A DNA stretch of 64,000 bases from contig BQJJ01000001.1 in assembly GCA_021604645.1 (NCBI GenBank), positions 1 through 64,000 of the forward strand, read 5' to 3'. The notes under the pieces are model-generated. The model saw only the letters and a program-made list of their open reading frames with translations. It made no database searches and had not been told where the DNA came from. This DNA comes from Methyloligella sp. (lineage in GTDB: Bacteria; Pseudomonadota; Alphaproteobacteria; Rhizobiales; HXMU1428-3). Below are positions 17,121 to 25,082 of this stretch, one piece after another. Within the stretch, counting starts at the first letter, position 1. Each line of letters opens with the position of its first letter. The position numbers were made by a program, and so were the translations under genes.

Positions 17121-17235
17121 AATTACGGTGACAGTAACCGAAATAGAAGTTAATCTACTCTGATGGCTCGTCTTTCACGTCTTGTAGTTCCTGATCACCC
17201 ACACCATATAACACAGCGGGGCAACCGCCGTGAGA
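17121..17235 (+). pseudogene. Truncated RAYT copy (left end plus 24 codons)
   Basis: Nearly identical to 14969-15083, with two substitutions, covering the left repeat, the leader and the transposase start at 17163 (MARLSRLVVPDHPHHITQRG), then ending abruptly after NRRE. Thirteen bases further begins the 3' end of ccoS. It is the boundary between the accessory region and the respiratory operon. Confidence 0.85.
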
Positions 17236-17247
17236 AGGCATTCATTC

Positions 17248-17400
17248 TTATTTTTTTGGCTTATCTTCTTTGTTCAAAATTCTATATTTCTCAGTTTCCA
17301 AATCTTCATATTGTTTTGATTGAACAGCCCAGATAAATGCGCAAAGCGCGCAGATGCCAAGAGTAAGGGATATGGGGATAAGATATAAAATCGAATTCAT
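17248..17400 (-). CDS. ccoS: cbb3 oxidase maturation protein CcoS/FixS
   Basis: A 50-residue membrane protein with one N-terminal transmembrane helix (LIPISLTLGICALCAFIWAV) and a short charged cytoplasmic tail (YEDLETEKYRIL), the normal CcoS pattern. It starts 3 bases after the ccoI stop. Known role: heme/copper cofactor insertion into cbb3 oxidase. It is the last gene of the operon; its downstream flank is a truncated RAYT element. Confidence 0.88.
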   Translation of the reverse strand: MNSILYLIPISLTLGICALCAFIWAVQSKQYEDLETEKYRILNKEDKPKK

Positions 17401-17403
17401 TTT

Positions 17404-19542
17404 TTACCCTTTTAACCTTTGAGCATTCAGCATGACAAGAATAGAAGATGATGACATCAGTATAGCAGCAATCAAAGGAGTTAACCCACCTGCCAGTGCG
17501 ATGGGGACTGTGACGATGTTATATATGGCCGCAAAAATCAAATTCTGCTGTATAAGGGCACATGCCTTTTTAGACGTATCAAGTGCCGTTATAATCGGTA
17601 TTAAGTCTGACTTTATCAGTATTAAATCAGCTGTGCTTTGACTAATATCTGTCGCCGTTGCTGGTGCAATGGAGACATCAGCCAATGAAAGTGCCGGTGC
17701 ATCATTGAGACCATCACCAAGCATTAAAACCACATCTCCTTCATTTTGCCTCTGTTTGATGAAAGCAAGTTTGCTTTCGGGGGTGAGCTGGCTTTTAAAA
17801 TTGTCGATACCTAATCGTGAAGCAAGGTCGCAGACGATTTCATCCTTATCACCAGAGAGGACCACCACATCAAGTAAACGCTGTTTGAGGTGAGCGATAA
17901 ACATCTTTGCGTCAGACTTTTCATGATCCCTGAAAGAAAACTTATGCAGCGGTTTACCAGGACGCGATAACCATAGTCTTGGTTGTGAAGTTTCATGAGG
18001 GCAGTTTATTTCAGCCTGAGTAAAGCTTGCTGAACCAAGGCGCGAACCATCAGGTGCCAGTAAACCCTCCCCAATATATTCTCTCACGCCAGCAAGAGGC
18101 GTTGCCCGGTAAGCGTTTTGTAAAGCTTTTGCCAAGGGATGATGACTATTGGCCGCCATGCTGGCCGCAATTTCAAGGGCTTCCTTATCCATGCTATCAT
18201 CAAGTTCAAATTTAGCAGTGGTGAGCGTGCCCGTTTTATCAATGGCTATAAAATTAACATCTGCTAAGCGCTCTAAAGCATCGCCGCTTTTTACCAAAAC
18301 ACCCTGCTTAAGCAAGTGGTTAACGGCTCGAACCATGACGGCAGGTGTTGCCAGTCCGGCAGCGCAGGGGCAAGTCACAACCAGGACAGCTACAGAAATT
18401 AAGAGCGCATCCGTAAAATCTGTTTTTAAAATAAAAAACCAAAACACAAATCCTAAAAGTGAAAAACCAATGACAAGAGGCCCATAGCCTTGAGAAAACT
18501 TGTCAGCTAAAGTTTGCGCCTTTCCTTTATAAGAAAGGGCATCATCCATTAATTCTGCCATGGCAGATAAACGCGTGTTCTCATCAACCGCCGTCACTCG
18601 AATGGTGGCTGCAGCACCAGTAATGATAGAGCCGGAAATAACAGCATCATTATTTCTAAGGCGGCGCGGTAATGTTTCTCCGGTTATGATGCTCTCATCA
18701 ACTTCGGAAATCTTACTTTCTAGAATGCCATCAGCACCTACACGCTCTCCTAAAGGGACGAAGATTAAATCATTGGGTTTTAATTTTTCGGATGGAACAT
18801 ACTCAAGCTCGCCCATGCTATTAAAACGCTGCGTTAAAACGTGTCCAAGAGAGCGTAAATTCTCAGAAGCCTGAGATGAGCGCCGACGTAGCATTTGATC
18901 AAGGGCGCGCCCGATCAATAGAAAAAAAACCAAAGACACAGCCGCATCATAATAAACATGATCAGCACCGTTAAATGTTTCATATAGGCTGGCGAATAGA
19001 GTGATAAAAATAGCAAGAGAAATTGGCATATCCATTGTAAGGCGCTGGGCCATAATCGTTTCATAGGCTGGAACGTAAAAAGGATAAGCTGAATAACCAA
19101 TCACAGGAATAGCAATAAAAGCTGAAATCCAGTGCAAGAATTGCCGTGAACCCTCTCCCATATCAGAAATGAGACCAGACCAAACAGCAAAGGAAAATAC
19201 CATGATATTCATGGTACCAAACCCGGCTATTGCCAGAGGGATGAGTAAGCTCTGTTCTTGTTGTTCCAACAATTCTTTTTTAAAGGGCTGAGCTGTAAAT
19301 CCTAACTGATTGATTTGTTCAAGTATTTTTGTGGATGAGATTTCTTCAGGCCTCCAAACCAATTTCAGGCGTCGCGAAGTCGCGTCTGCCCGAACGGAGA
19401 CAACACCAGATAATTTACTAATGTGACTTTCAATTTTTATGGCACAAGCACCGCAATGAATTCCATCCAAGATACAATGAAGGGAAGTGTGTCCATTACC
19501 CAAATTGTGTTCATATGCTTCAATAGCTGAAAGAGTATTCAT
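17404..19542 (-). CDS. ccoI: Copper-exporting P1B-ATPase for cbb3 assembly (CcoI/FixI)
   Basis: A 712-residue heavy-metal P-type ATPase that moves copper across the inner membrane for cbb3 oxidase. Seen: N-terminal metal-binding domain with HCGAC (Cys30, Cys33), transmembrane pairs, the CPC metal-channel motif (CPCAAGLATP), the phosphorylation site DKTGTLT and the hinge GDGLNDAPAL. Length is normal for FixI. Its ATG overlaps the stop of the preceding small gene (ATGA). Assignment to CcoI rather than a general CopA rests on its place in the cco operon. Confidence 0.95.
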   Translation of the reverse strand: MNTLSAIEAYEHNLGNGHTSLHCILDGIHCGACAIKIESHISKLSGVVSVRADATSRRLKLVWRPEEISSTKILEQINQLGFTAQPFKKELLEQQEQSLLIPLAIAGFGTMNIMVFSFAVWSGLISDMGEGSRQFLHWISAFIAIPVIGYSAYPFYVPAYETIMAQRLTMDMPISLAIFITLFASLYETFNGADHVYYDAAVSLVFFLLIGRALDQMLRRRSSQASENLRSLGHVLTQRFNSMGELEYVPSEKLKPNDLIFVPLGERVGADGILESKISEVDESIITGETLPRRLRNNDAVISGSIITGAAATIRVTAVDENTRLSAMAELMDDALSYKGKAQTLADKFSQGYGPLVIGFSLLGFVFWFFILKTDFTDALLISVAVLVVTCPCAAGLATPAVMVRAVNHLLKQGVLVKSGDALERLADVNFIAIDKTGTLTTAKFELDDSMDKEALEIAASMAANSHHPLAKALQNAYRATPLAGVREYIGEGLLAPDGSRLGSASFTQAEINCPHETSQPRLWLSRPGKPLHKFSFRDHEKSDAKMFIAHLKQRLLDVVVLSGDKDEIVCDLASRLGIDNFKSQLTPESKLAFIKQRQNEGDVVLMLGDGLNDAPALSLADVSIAPATATDISQSTADLILIKSDLIPIITALDTSKKACALIQQNLIFAAIYNIVTVPIALAGGLTPLIAAILMSSSSILVMLNAQRLKG

Positions 19543-19706
19543 TTAGCGGCCCCCTCAACATCAGAGATAATTTGCTGTGCGTCCCATAAGTCAAACGCAA
19601 TGGATATGTGCCAAGTTTTTAATAGGAAATATCCAACAAGCAACATGGCAATAAGAAAATACATTCTGTTTCTAAAAACTCGATCTGTATCACTTGTCTC
19701 TGGCAT
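19539..19706 (-). CDS. Small membrane protein in the position of CcoH
   Basis: A 55-residue protein with one central transmembrane helix (MYFLIAMLLVGYFLL). It overlaps ccoP by 17 bases and ccoI by ATGA, so it is clearly part of the operon. CcoH/FixH normally sits here but is about 150 residues; this one lacks the periplasmic domain. It may be a minimal CcoH or an unrelated small subunit. Confidence 0.75.
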   Translation of the reverse strand: MPETSDTDRVFRNRMYFLIAMLLVGYFLLKTWHISIAFDLWDAQQIISDVEGAAK

Positions 19707-20562
19707 CTTCTTGTTTCCATTTTAGATATAGCGTGAGTTTTCGAATGTCTGTGGGAGAAAGACGCTGATCCCAAGCTGGCATAACACCTTTGCGACCCTT
19801 TGAAATTGTTTCGTGAATTGCTTTTGAAGTGTTACCATAGATCCACGACCTATCACTAAGGCTTGGAGCACCAACACTAAGTCCACCCTCGCCCTTTTCA
19901 CCGTGGCAAGAAACGCATTGTTCTTTGAAGATAACCTCGCCTTTGGCGCTAGATTCTGCATCATGGGCTTGATGTGAAAGAGAGAGCACATAATGAACAA
20001 CATCAGCAATTTGAGCGGCATTAAGGGTTTCAGAACTTTCAAATCCAAGCATTTCGGATATTCTTTCCTCATCATGACCTGAATTAATCCCGTATTTGAT
20101 CGTGGCTTCAACCTCGTTCAACTCACCTGACCAAAGCCAGTGCTTATCCCTCAGGTTAGGAAAGTTAGTTTGCCCTTTCAAATCCCGGCCATGACAAACA
20201 GCACAATGATCTTTGTATAAAACGGCAGCAGAATTTATATATTTGTTTTTGATAGCTTGGTCTTCAACTAGAACATCAAGATCTTTTTCAAGCAGGTCCT
20301 TTTCACTTGCTCGTTTGGTTTTGCTAGCCTCACTGATATCATTTAAAACAGCACTTCGGGATGAATATTCAAGAATGCCGCGTGTGAAATTACTAACACC
20401 AGGAAAAGCAGGATAAAGCACCCAATATAAAATTCCAAAAGCTAAAGTCAGGAAGTAACTCCAGCTAAGAATTTTTGGAATTGGAGTATCAAGTTCCTTA
20501 ATCCCATCCCATTCATGACCGGTCGTGTTTTTCTTAGTATAAGGATCTTGCTCTACAGGCAT
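19690..20562 (-). CDS. ccoP: cbb3 oxidase diheme subunit III (CcoP/FixP)
   Basis: A 290-residue membrane-anchored diheme cytochrome c that passes electrons to CcoO/CcoN. One N-terminal transmembrane helix (about residues 33-52) is followed by two heme-binding sites, CAVCH (120-124) and CVSCH (216-220), with distal Met residues available. It follows ccoQ by a few bases. Family and length are normal. Confidence 0.96.
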   Translation of the reverse strand: MPVEQDPYTKKNTTGHEWDGIKELDTPIPKILSWSYFLTLAFGILYWVLYPAFPGVSNFTRGILEYSSRSAVLNDISEASKTKRASEKDLLEKDLDVLVEDQAIKNKYINSAAVLYKDHCAVCHGRDLKGQTNFPNLRDKHWLWSGELNEVEATIKYGINSGHDEERISEMLGFESSETLNAAQIADVVHYVLSLSHQAHDAESSAKGEVIFKEQCVSCHGEKGEGGLSVGAPSLSDRSWIYGNTSKAIHETISKGRKGVMPAWDQRLSPTDIRKLTLYLKWKQEDARDK

Positions 20563-20720
20563 GGTCTATCCTCTTTTTCAAGTGGCTGGCAGGCCGCGTT
20601 TTCATATTTCTTTCTCCTTGATGGCCAATAAGTCCAGAGTACTGCTGCTAGAAAAAAGAGTAAGATGTAAAGAGCGCCCCAGCTCTTAGAAATGAATATG
20701 AGGGTTGAATTATCTATCAT
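20553..20720 (-). CDS. ccoQ: cbb3 oxidase subunit IV (CcoQ/FixQ)
   Basis: A 55-residue protein with one transmembrane helix (ALYILLFFLAAVLWTYW) and a basic then acidic tail, the typical CcoQ pattern. Its ATG overlaps the ccoO stop (ATGA) and its stop lies inside the ccoP start region. Known role: stabilises CcoP in the complex. Confidence 0.9.
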   Translation of the reverse strand: MIDNSTLIFISKSWGALYILLFFLAAVLWTYWPSRRKKYENAACQPLEKEDRPCL

Positions 20721-21448
20721 CTGACAACCTTTTCTTGTGCAAGTAATTTACGATCAACAAGAGTGCCAAGCATTTGCAAGTAAGCCACAAGAGCATCCAT
20801 CTCGGTTAAACGATCTGGTTTGCCATCAAAATCACGAATGTTAAGTTTTTCTCCATATTTTTCAACGAGTTCATCTTCATGTTCCGCTTCGGTATCAGCC
20901 TGTCTAAGAGCATCTTGTCGAGCATCTTTAATTTGCTGTTTTGAATAGGGGACGCCAGTGCGAGAAAGAGCGTTTAACCGATCAGATAGATGTTCAATTT
21001 TCAGATCTTGCTGTGCCAAAAAACCATAGCCAGGCATGATTGACCCAGGAACAACTTCTCGCGGGGCTTTTAAATGGGCCACGTGCCAGGCATCAGAGTA
21101 CTTTCCGCCAATGCGCGCAAGGTCAGGCCCTGTGCGTTTAGATCCCCATTGAAAAGGATGATCATACATACTCTCGGCAGCAAGGCTAAAGGGACCATAA
21201 CATTCAATGTCAGACCGAAGGGTGCGGATCATTTGACTGTGACATCCATAGCAACCTTCCCGCACATAAATATCACGGCCAGCTTGTTCTAACGGGGTGT
21301 AAGGCCGCATGCCTTCAACTTTTTCAATTGTGTTTTCAATTGTAAAAAGCGGTGCAATTTCTATGATTCCCCCAATAGAAGCAACGAGCAAAATAAGCAA
21401 TGTGAAAGCAATGGAGTTCTTCTCAATTTTTTGATGGAGTTGAGGCAT
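20717..21448 (-). CDS. ccoO: cbb3 oxidase monoheme subunit II (CcoO/FixO)
   Basis: A 243-residue membrane-anchored cytochrome c with one N-terminal transmembrane helix (residues 12-35) and one heme site CYGCH (66-70), followed by the family phrase SQMIRT. PGSIMPGYGFL supplies the axial Met region. It lies 3 bases after ccoN and is the electron entry partner of CcoN. Confidence 0.96.
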   Translation of the reverse strand: MPQLHQKIEKNSIAFTLLILLVASIGGIIEIAPLFTIENTIEKVEGMRPYTPLEQAGRDIYVREGCYGCHSQMIRTLRSDIECYGPFSLAAESMYDHPFQWGSKRTGPDLARIGGKYSDAWHVAHLKAPREVVPGSIMPGYGFLAQQDLKIEHLSDRLNALSRTGVPYSKQQIKDARQDALRQADTEAEHEDELVEKYGEKLNIRDFDGKPDRLTEMDALVAYLQMLGTLVDRKLLAQEKVVR

Positions 21449-21451
21449 GAT

Positions 21452-23071
21452 CTATTCTCCTCTTAAGTTTAGAATGGGACGCTGTGCAAGAGGGAGTTCA
21501 TCCTGCAGAGGACCTTTAACAGTCATGTAAATATTATACGCACCAATTACCGCACCTAAAAAATAGAGCAGCCCACCAATAGCCCTTGCCACATAATAAG
21601 GGTGCATGGCATCAACTGTGTCTATGAAGGAATAAAGAAAGTTACCGTTGGCATCATAAGTTTGCCACATAAGTGATTGGGTAATACCACTGTTCCACAT
21701 CGCACCCACATAAATTAAAGTGCCCGTAAGTGCTAACCAGAAGTGCCAGGCTTCAAGTTTGAGGGAATAGATCCCCTCTCTTTTCCAAACCCATGGGACA
21801 AGCTTATACATGGTACCAAATGTAAGTAGGGCAACCCATCCAAGAGCACCAGCATGAACGTGTCCAATAGTCCAGTCTGTAAAATGACTGAGTGAATTTA
21901 CAGATCGAATGGCCATAAACGAGCCTTCAAATGTTGAAAGGCCATAAAATAAAATAGCAACCATCATGAAACGAATGGCAGGGTCAGTTCTCACTTTATC
22001 CCATGCTCCATTCAGTGTGAGTATGCCGTTAAAAACAGATCCCCAACTAGGGACTAACAAGATGATAGACATCGTCATGCCAAGAAACTGCACCCAGTCA
22101 GGCAAAGCAGTGTAGTGAAGGTGATGCGAGCCTACCCACATATAAAGAAATGTAATTCCCCAAAAGCTGACAATCGACATGCGATAAGAATAAATTGGGC
22201 GGTCGATGGCTTTTGGAAGGAAATAATACAGCATACCAAGAAAGCCGGCTGTGAGTAAAAAACCAGCACCATTATGCCCATACCACCATTGTGTCATAGC
22301 ATCTTGAACACCGGAAAATAACGAGTAACTGGTTGGGAAAGTAAGGGAAATTGGGACTGCTAAATTATTGATTACATGAAGCATCGCTATAACAATAATA
22401 AAGGCAAGGTAATACCAATTTGCAACATAGATGTGAGGTTCTTGCCGCTTCGCTAAGGTGCGCATATAGAGTGTAAAATACCCAATCCAGACCAATAAAA
22501 GTAAAATATCGGCATACCATTCGGGTTCTGCATATTCACGCGATTGAGTGATACCAAGTGGATACCCAGTGACAGCAAGGATAACAAATAAATTATAACC
22601 ACCAAAAACAATAAACGGGGAAATTTCACCAGCCAACCGTGCTCTAGATGTTCTTTGCACAACGTAAAACGAGGTCGCTATTAAGGCGTTTCCGGCAAAG
22701 CCAAACATAACGGCAGTGGTGTGTATTGGCCTGATACGACCAAAGTTAAGCCAGGAAATATCACCATTTAAAGAAGGGTAGGCAAGTTGCCAGGCAAGTA
22801 GGTCACCAACAAAGAAACCAACAATACCCCAGACAAACGTCGCCCAAATACCGCACTTAATAATCTCATCATTATATTCTGTTTTGTTATCCTGTTTATG
22901 ATCAATCAAACGCGTCAAAATAAATAGTCCACCCCAACAAGCACCAAGTACTAGGAGCCACCCGTGAAAGATAAAGGCTCTATCATTTGTTGAACTTAGA
23001 ATTAAAATCCCAAGAACTAAAATGACGATGATACCTAATAATGAAAAGATCTCTTCAACAGCTTCATTCAT
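21452..23071 (-). CDS. ccoN: cbb3-type oxidase catalytic subunit I (CcoN/FixN)
   Basis: A 539-residue, about 14-transmembrane-helix heme-copper oxidase of the C family, the high-affinity terminal oxidase used at low oxygen. Seen: HTTAVMFGFAGN (low-spin heme His), WWYGHNGAGF (CuB His; the C-family form), HHLHYTALPDW and HVHAGALGWV (heme ligands). It is somewhat longer at the N-terminus (extra hydrophobic helix) than many CcoN. It follows the cupin gene at 23103 on the same strand. Confidence 0.97.
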   Translation of the reverse strand: MNEAVEEIFSLLGIIVILVLGILILSSTNDRAFIFHGWLLVLGACWGGLFILTRLIDHKQDNKTEYNDEIIKCGIWATFVWGIVGFFVGDLLAWQLAYPSLNGDISWLNFGRIRPIHTTAVMFGFAGNALIATSFYVVQRTSRARLAGEISPFIVFGGYNLFVILAVTGYPLGITQSREYAEPEWYADILLLLVWIGYFTLYMRTLAKRQEPHIYVANWYYLAFIIVIAMLHVINNLAVPISLTFPTSYSLFSGVQDAMTQWWYGHNGAGFLLTAGFLGMLYYFLPKAIDRPIYSYRMSIVSFWGITFLYMWVGSHHLHYTALPDWVQFLGMTMSIILLVPSWGSVFNGILTLNGAWDKVRTDPAIRFMMVAILFYGLSTFEGSFMAIRSVNSLSHFTDWTIGHVHAGALGWVALLTFGTMYKLVPWVWKREGIYSLKLEAWHFWLALTGTLIYVGAMWNSGITQSLMWQTYDANGNFLYSFIDTVDAMHPYYVARAIGGLLYFLGAVIGAYNIYMTVKGPLQDELPLAQRPILNLRGE

Positions 23072-23102
23072 TCGGGTTTTCCTTTGGTATTTCTAAAGCC
23101 TC

Positions 23103-23390
23103 TTAGAAAGACTTCTTATAAAATTCTAAGTGAAAAATTACGGGACCAATGAGCTCCACGTGATGTGGTTCTTCAGGTTCTATAATGGCAAATTGACCTG
23201 AGGTGAGGGTAAAAACCTCATCTGGGTTTTCCTCCAATATATAATTGATAGAGCCCTCGCTAATGATGGCTTTCGCCCAACATCCAGGTTTCGTTCTATG
23301 TTCTTTTTGTAAAGCAAGGGGCAGTGTGTCTTGATCGAATTTGGGGCTTTCTGAATATTTCGTCAGTCCCTCAGGTAAGTTCGTAAGCAT
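23103..23390 (-). CDS. DUF1971 cupin-like small protein
   Basis: A 95-residue protein of the DUF1971/TehB-like cupin family: PxGLxxYSESPxFxxDTLP at the N-terminus, then 'EGSINYILEENP', 'PEEPHHVE' and 'FHLEFYK', the usual metal-site type region. Its function is not established, but it is often seen near NO- or nitrate-linked genes. It is the first gene of the cbb3 operon, 31 bases before ccoN, so it is expected to share its promoter. An NsrR-like palindrome lies 15-37 bases upstream. Confidence 0.8.
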   Translation of the reverse strand: MLTNLPEGLTKYSESPKFDQDTLPLALQKEHRTKPGCWAKAIISEGSINYILEENPDEVFTLTSGQFAIIEPEEPHHVELIGPVIFHLEFYKKSF

Positions 23391-23404
23391 TTTACAATCT
23401 CCAT

Positions 23405-23427
23405 ATAGTTCATTTTAAATGCATCTT
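23405..23427 (-). promoter_or_regulatory. NsrR-like palindrome upstream of the cupin-cco operon
   Basis: The right half AAATGCATCTT is a perfect match to the NsrR half-site known from proteobacteria (AAGATGCATTT inverted); the left half ATAGTTCATTT matches at 7 of 11. A second TGCATCTTT follows at 23436. A relation to NO control is inferred; no nsrR gene is in the window. Confidence 0.45.
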
Positions 23428-23475
23428 TTTTCATGTGCATCTTTATAAAAATTGATAATCTATTGCCAAATTTCA

Positions 23476-24237
23476 TTAAAGCGTATTCTGTTGGAAAACA
23501 TCATCATAGGCATGCCAAGTTGCAAAACCGAGGAGAGGAAAAATAACAATCATGCCAACCAATCCGGTCAAGAAACCTATTATTGTCAACAGAGTAACCA
23601 TCACGCCCCAAACAATAGTCAGCTTTAAGTTTTGTAGGCATGTTGTAAGGCTACGGCCCATAGCAGTGAAGGCATCAACCTCTTCATTAACCAGCATAGG
23701 TATGGAAAAGACAGTGATCGCAAAGGTAAAGGCTGCAAACAAACCACCAACCATCGTTCCAAAAAATAAAAGAGCTAACCCATGAGGGGTAGTAAAAATG
23801 AGGGACAAAATTTCTAATAATCCAGGAAAGGGTCTTAATCCGTAAAAAATTGCAAAAAGAATGGTCGCAGCCCTTAGCCATACTAGAAGTAAGATCATTA
23901 AAATGCCGCCAATGAGAGCAATTTGAGTGGGCGCGGCAACTGAGCATTGGCAGTGATGTTGATGAGTTCTACTAATTTGATATAAACCAACAGCAATGAT
24001 TGGACCAACAAGAAGAGCACCAGAAATAGCAGGAAGCAACATCCAGGCTAAACCTGTAAACCACAAAAACGAAATGACCAACCAGCTGATTACAAAAAAT
24101 CCAAGACCATAAAAAAGCGATATATACGGACGCGAACAAAAATCCTGTAGCGCTAATTTCAACCAATGAAAAATTCTAATAGTCGGTTTTAAACGATCCG
24201 TACTTTCTAGTTGGAAGAAGGAGCAATGATCAGGCAT
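23476..24237 (-). CDS. DUF2189 family membrane protein
   Basis: A 253-residue integral membrane protein with about six transmembrane helices, with the DUF2189 N-terminal phrase LKxxIRIFHWLKLALQDF and GALLVGPIIAVGLYQISR. Function unknown. It stands alone between the cco operon and the divergent NO reductase operon. The NsrR-like palindrome at 24289 lies 52 bases upstream of its start, so it may be NO-induced. Confidence 0.85.
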   Translation of the reverse strand: MPDHCSFFQLESTDRLKPTIRIFHWLKLALQDFCSRPYISLFYGLGFFVISWLVISFLWFTGLAWMLLPAISGALLVGPIIAVGLYQISRTHQHHCQCSVAAPTQIALIGGILMILLLVWLRAATILFAIFYGLRPFPGLLEILSLIFTTPHGLALLFFGTMVGGLFAAFTFAITVFSIPMLVNEEVDAFTAMGRSLTTCLQNLKLTIVWGVMVTLLTIIGFLTGLVGMIVIFPLLGFATWHAYDDVFQQNTL

Positions 24238-24288
24238 GTTAAAAATCCGAAAGTTAATTTCTCAGTACTTTAAAATTTATTACAGCAT

Positions 24289-24315
24289 AAAAGATGCATT
24301 GTAAATACATCTTTT
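24289..24315. promoter_or_regulatory. Strong NsrR-like palindrome
   Basis: AAAAGATGCATTG / AAATACATCTTTT around a central T; 11 of 13 positions are symmetric. It fits the NsrR consensus AAGATGYATTT-N-AAATRCATCTT. It lies in the 305-bp divergent region between the DUF2189 gene and the NO reductase operon and could serve both. Confidence 0.6.
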
Positions 24316-24450
24316 ATGTCGGTTTGCTCATTTTTTTATTGAAAATCATAGAATCTATACTGAAAAAGAAAGAAAGGCATGATGCTTTTTGTGATTAATT
24401 AAAAGTAAAAACAATGGTTTATGTGGTGATGGTGAAAAGTAAAAAATAAA

Positions 24451-24520
24451 AAGATGCATTTGAAATATTTGTATTGACAGATTGCGCTCCCCTCTTTTTA
24501 ATAGGTATAAATTATACATC
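24451..24520 (+). promoter_or_regulatory. Promoter of the sNOR-type operon with flanking NsrR-like half sites
   Basis: A -35 TTGACA (24474-24479) and a -10 TTTAAT (24497-24502), spaced 17 bases. Just upstream AAGATGCATTT (24451-24461) is a perfect half-site with a weak right half; just downstream ATACATCTTTT (24514-24524) is another. A repressor at either would cover the promoter. The ribosome site AGGGGG precedes the ATG at 24543. Confidence 0.55.
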
Positions 24521-24542
24521 TTTTAAAAAGTAGGGGGTTATT

Positions 24543-25082
24543 ATGCAACTTTATGTCCTGGCACTAAGCTTAAGTTTAATGGGCTTTGTCTCACTTTTCT
24601 TCATTTCAGCTGTTCTTGCATCTAGAAGTGTCGATGCATCCGGGAGTGAGAGTGTAAGCCCATCACCAGAAGTAAGAAGAAAAAAATATATTTGGGCAAT
24701 GTTCTTCATCGGGATCATCGTTACATTTGCCTCACTTTGGCGATATCCCCACACAATCTCTAATTCGACGCAAGCTCAAGCAATCAATGTAACCGGTGCT
24801 CAATGGTACTGGGAGATTGATAAAGAAGAAGTCCTATTGAACAAACCGGTTGTCTTTAATGTCCATACCACAGATGTAAATCATGGAATGGGCGTTTTAA
24901 ATTCTGATGGCAAGCTGATGTTTCAAACCCAGGCAATGCCCGGTTATGTCAATAAAGTTGAGCACGTCTTCACCAAACCTGGCGAGTATAAAGTTATTTG
25001 CTTGGAGTTCTGTGGGGTATCACACCATGACATGATCACAGAATTCCAGGTTGTGGCAAAGAAGGAAAATAAAAATGATTAA
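24543..25082 (+). CDS. norS: CuA subunit II of an sNOR-type nitric oxide reductase / heme-copper oxidase
   Basis: A 179-residue membrane-anchored cupredoxin with two N-terminal transmembrane helices and a C-terminal CuA domain. The ligands are seen as His114 (VNHGM) and Cys153, Cys157, His161, Met164 (CLEFCGVSHHDM). It delivers electrons to the subunit I encoded next (8-base overlap). Gene order with subunit I, SCO/SenC and orf1 is that of norSY-senC-orf1 described in Nitrosomonas. The symbol follows that usage; a small oxygen-reducing oxidase is the alternative. Confidence 0.75.
   Translation: MQLYVLALSLSLMGFVSLFFISAVLASRSVDASGSESVSPSPEVRRKKYIWAMFFIGIIVTFASLWRYPHTISNSTQAQAINVTGAQWYWEIDKEEVLLNKPVVFNVHTTDVNHGMGVLNSDGKLMFQTQAMPGYVNKVEHVFTKPGEYKVICLEFCGVSHHDMITEFQVVAKKENKND

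Noticed and set aside
23450-23465. FNR box before the cupin-cco operon
   Set aside because: TTGATAATCTATTG matches only one half of the palindrome.
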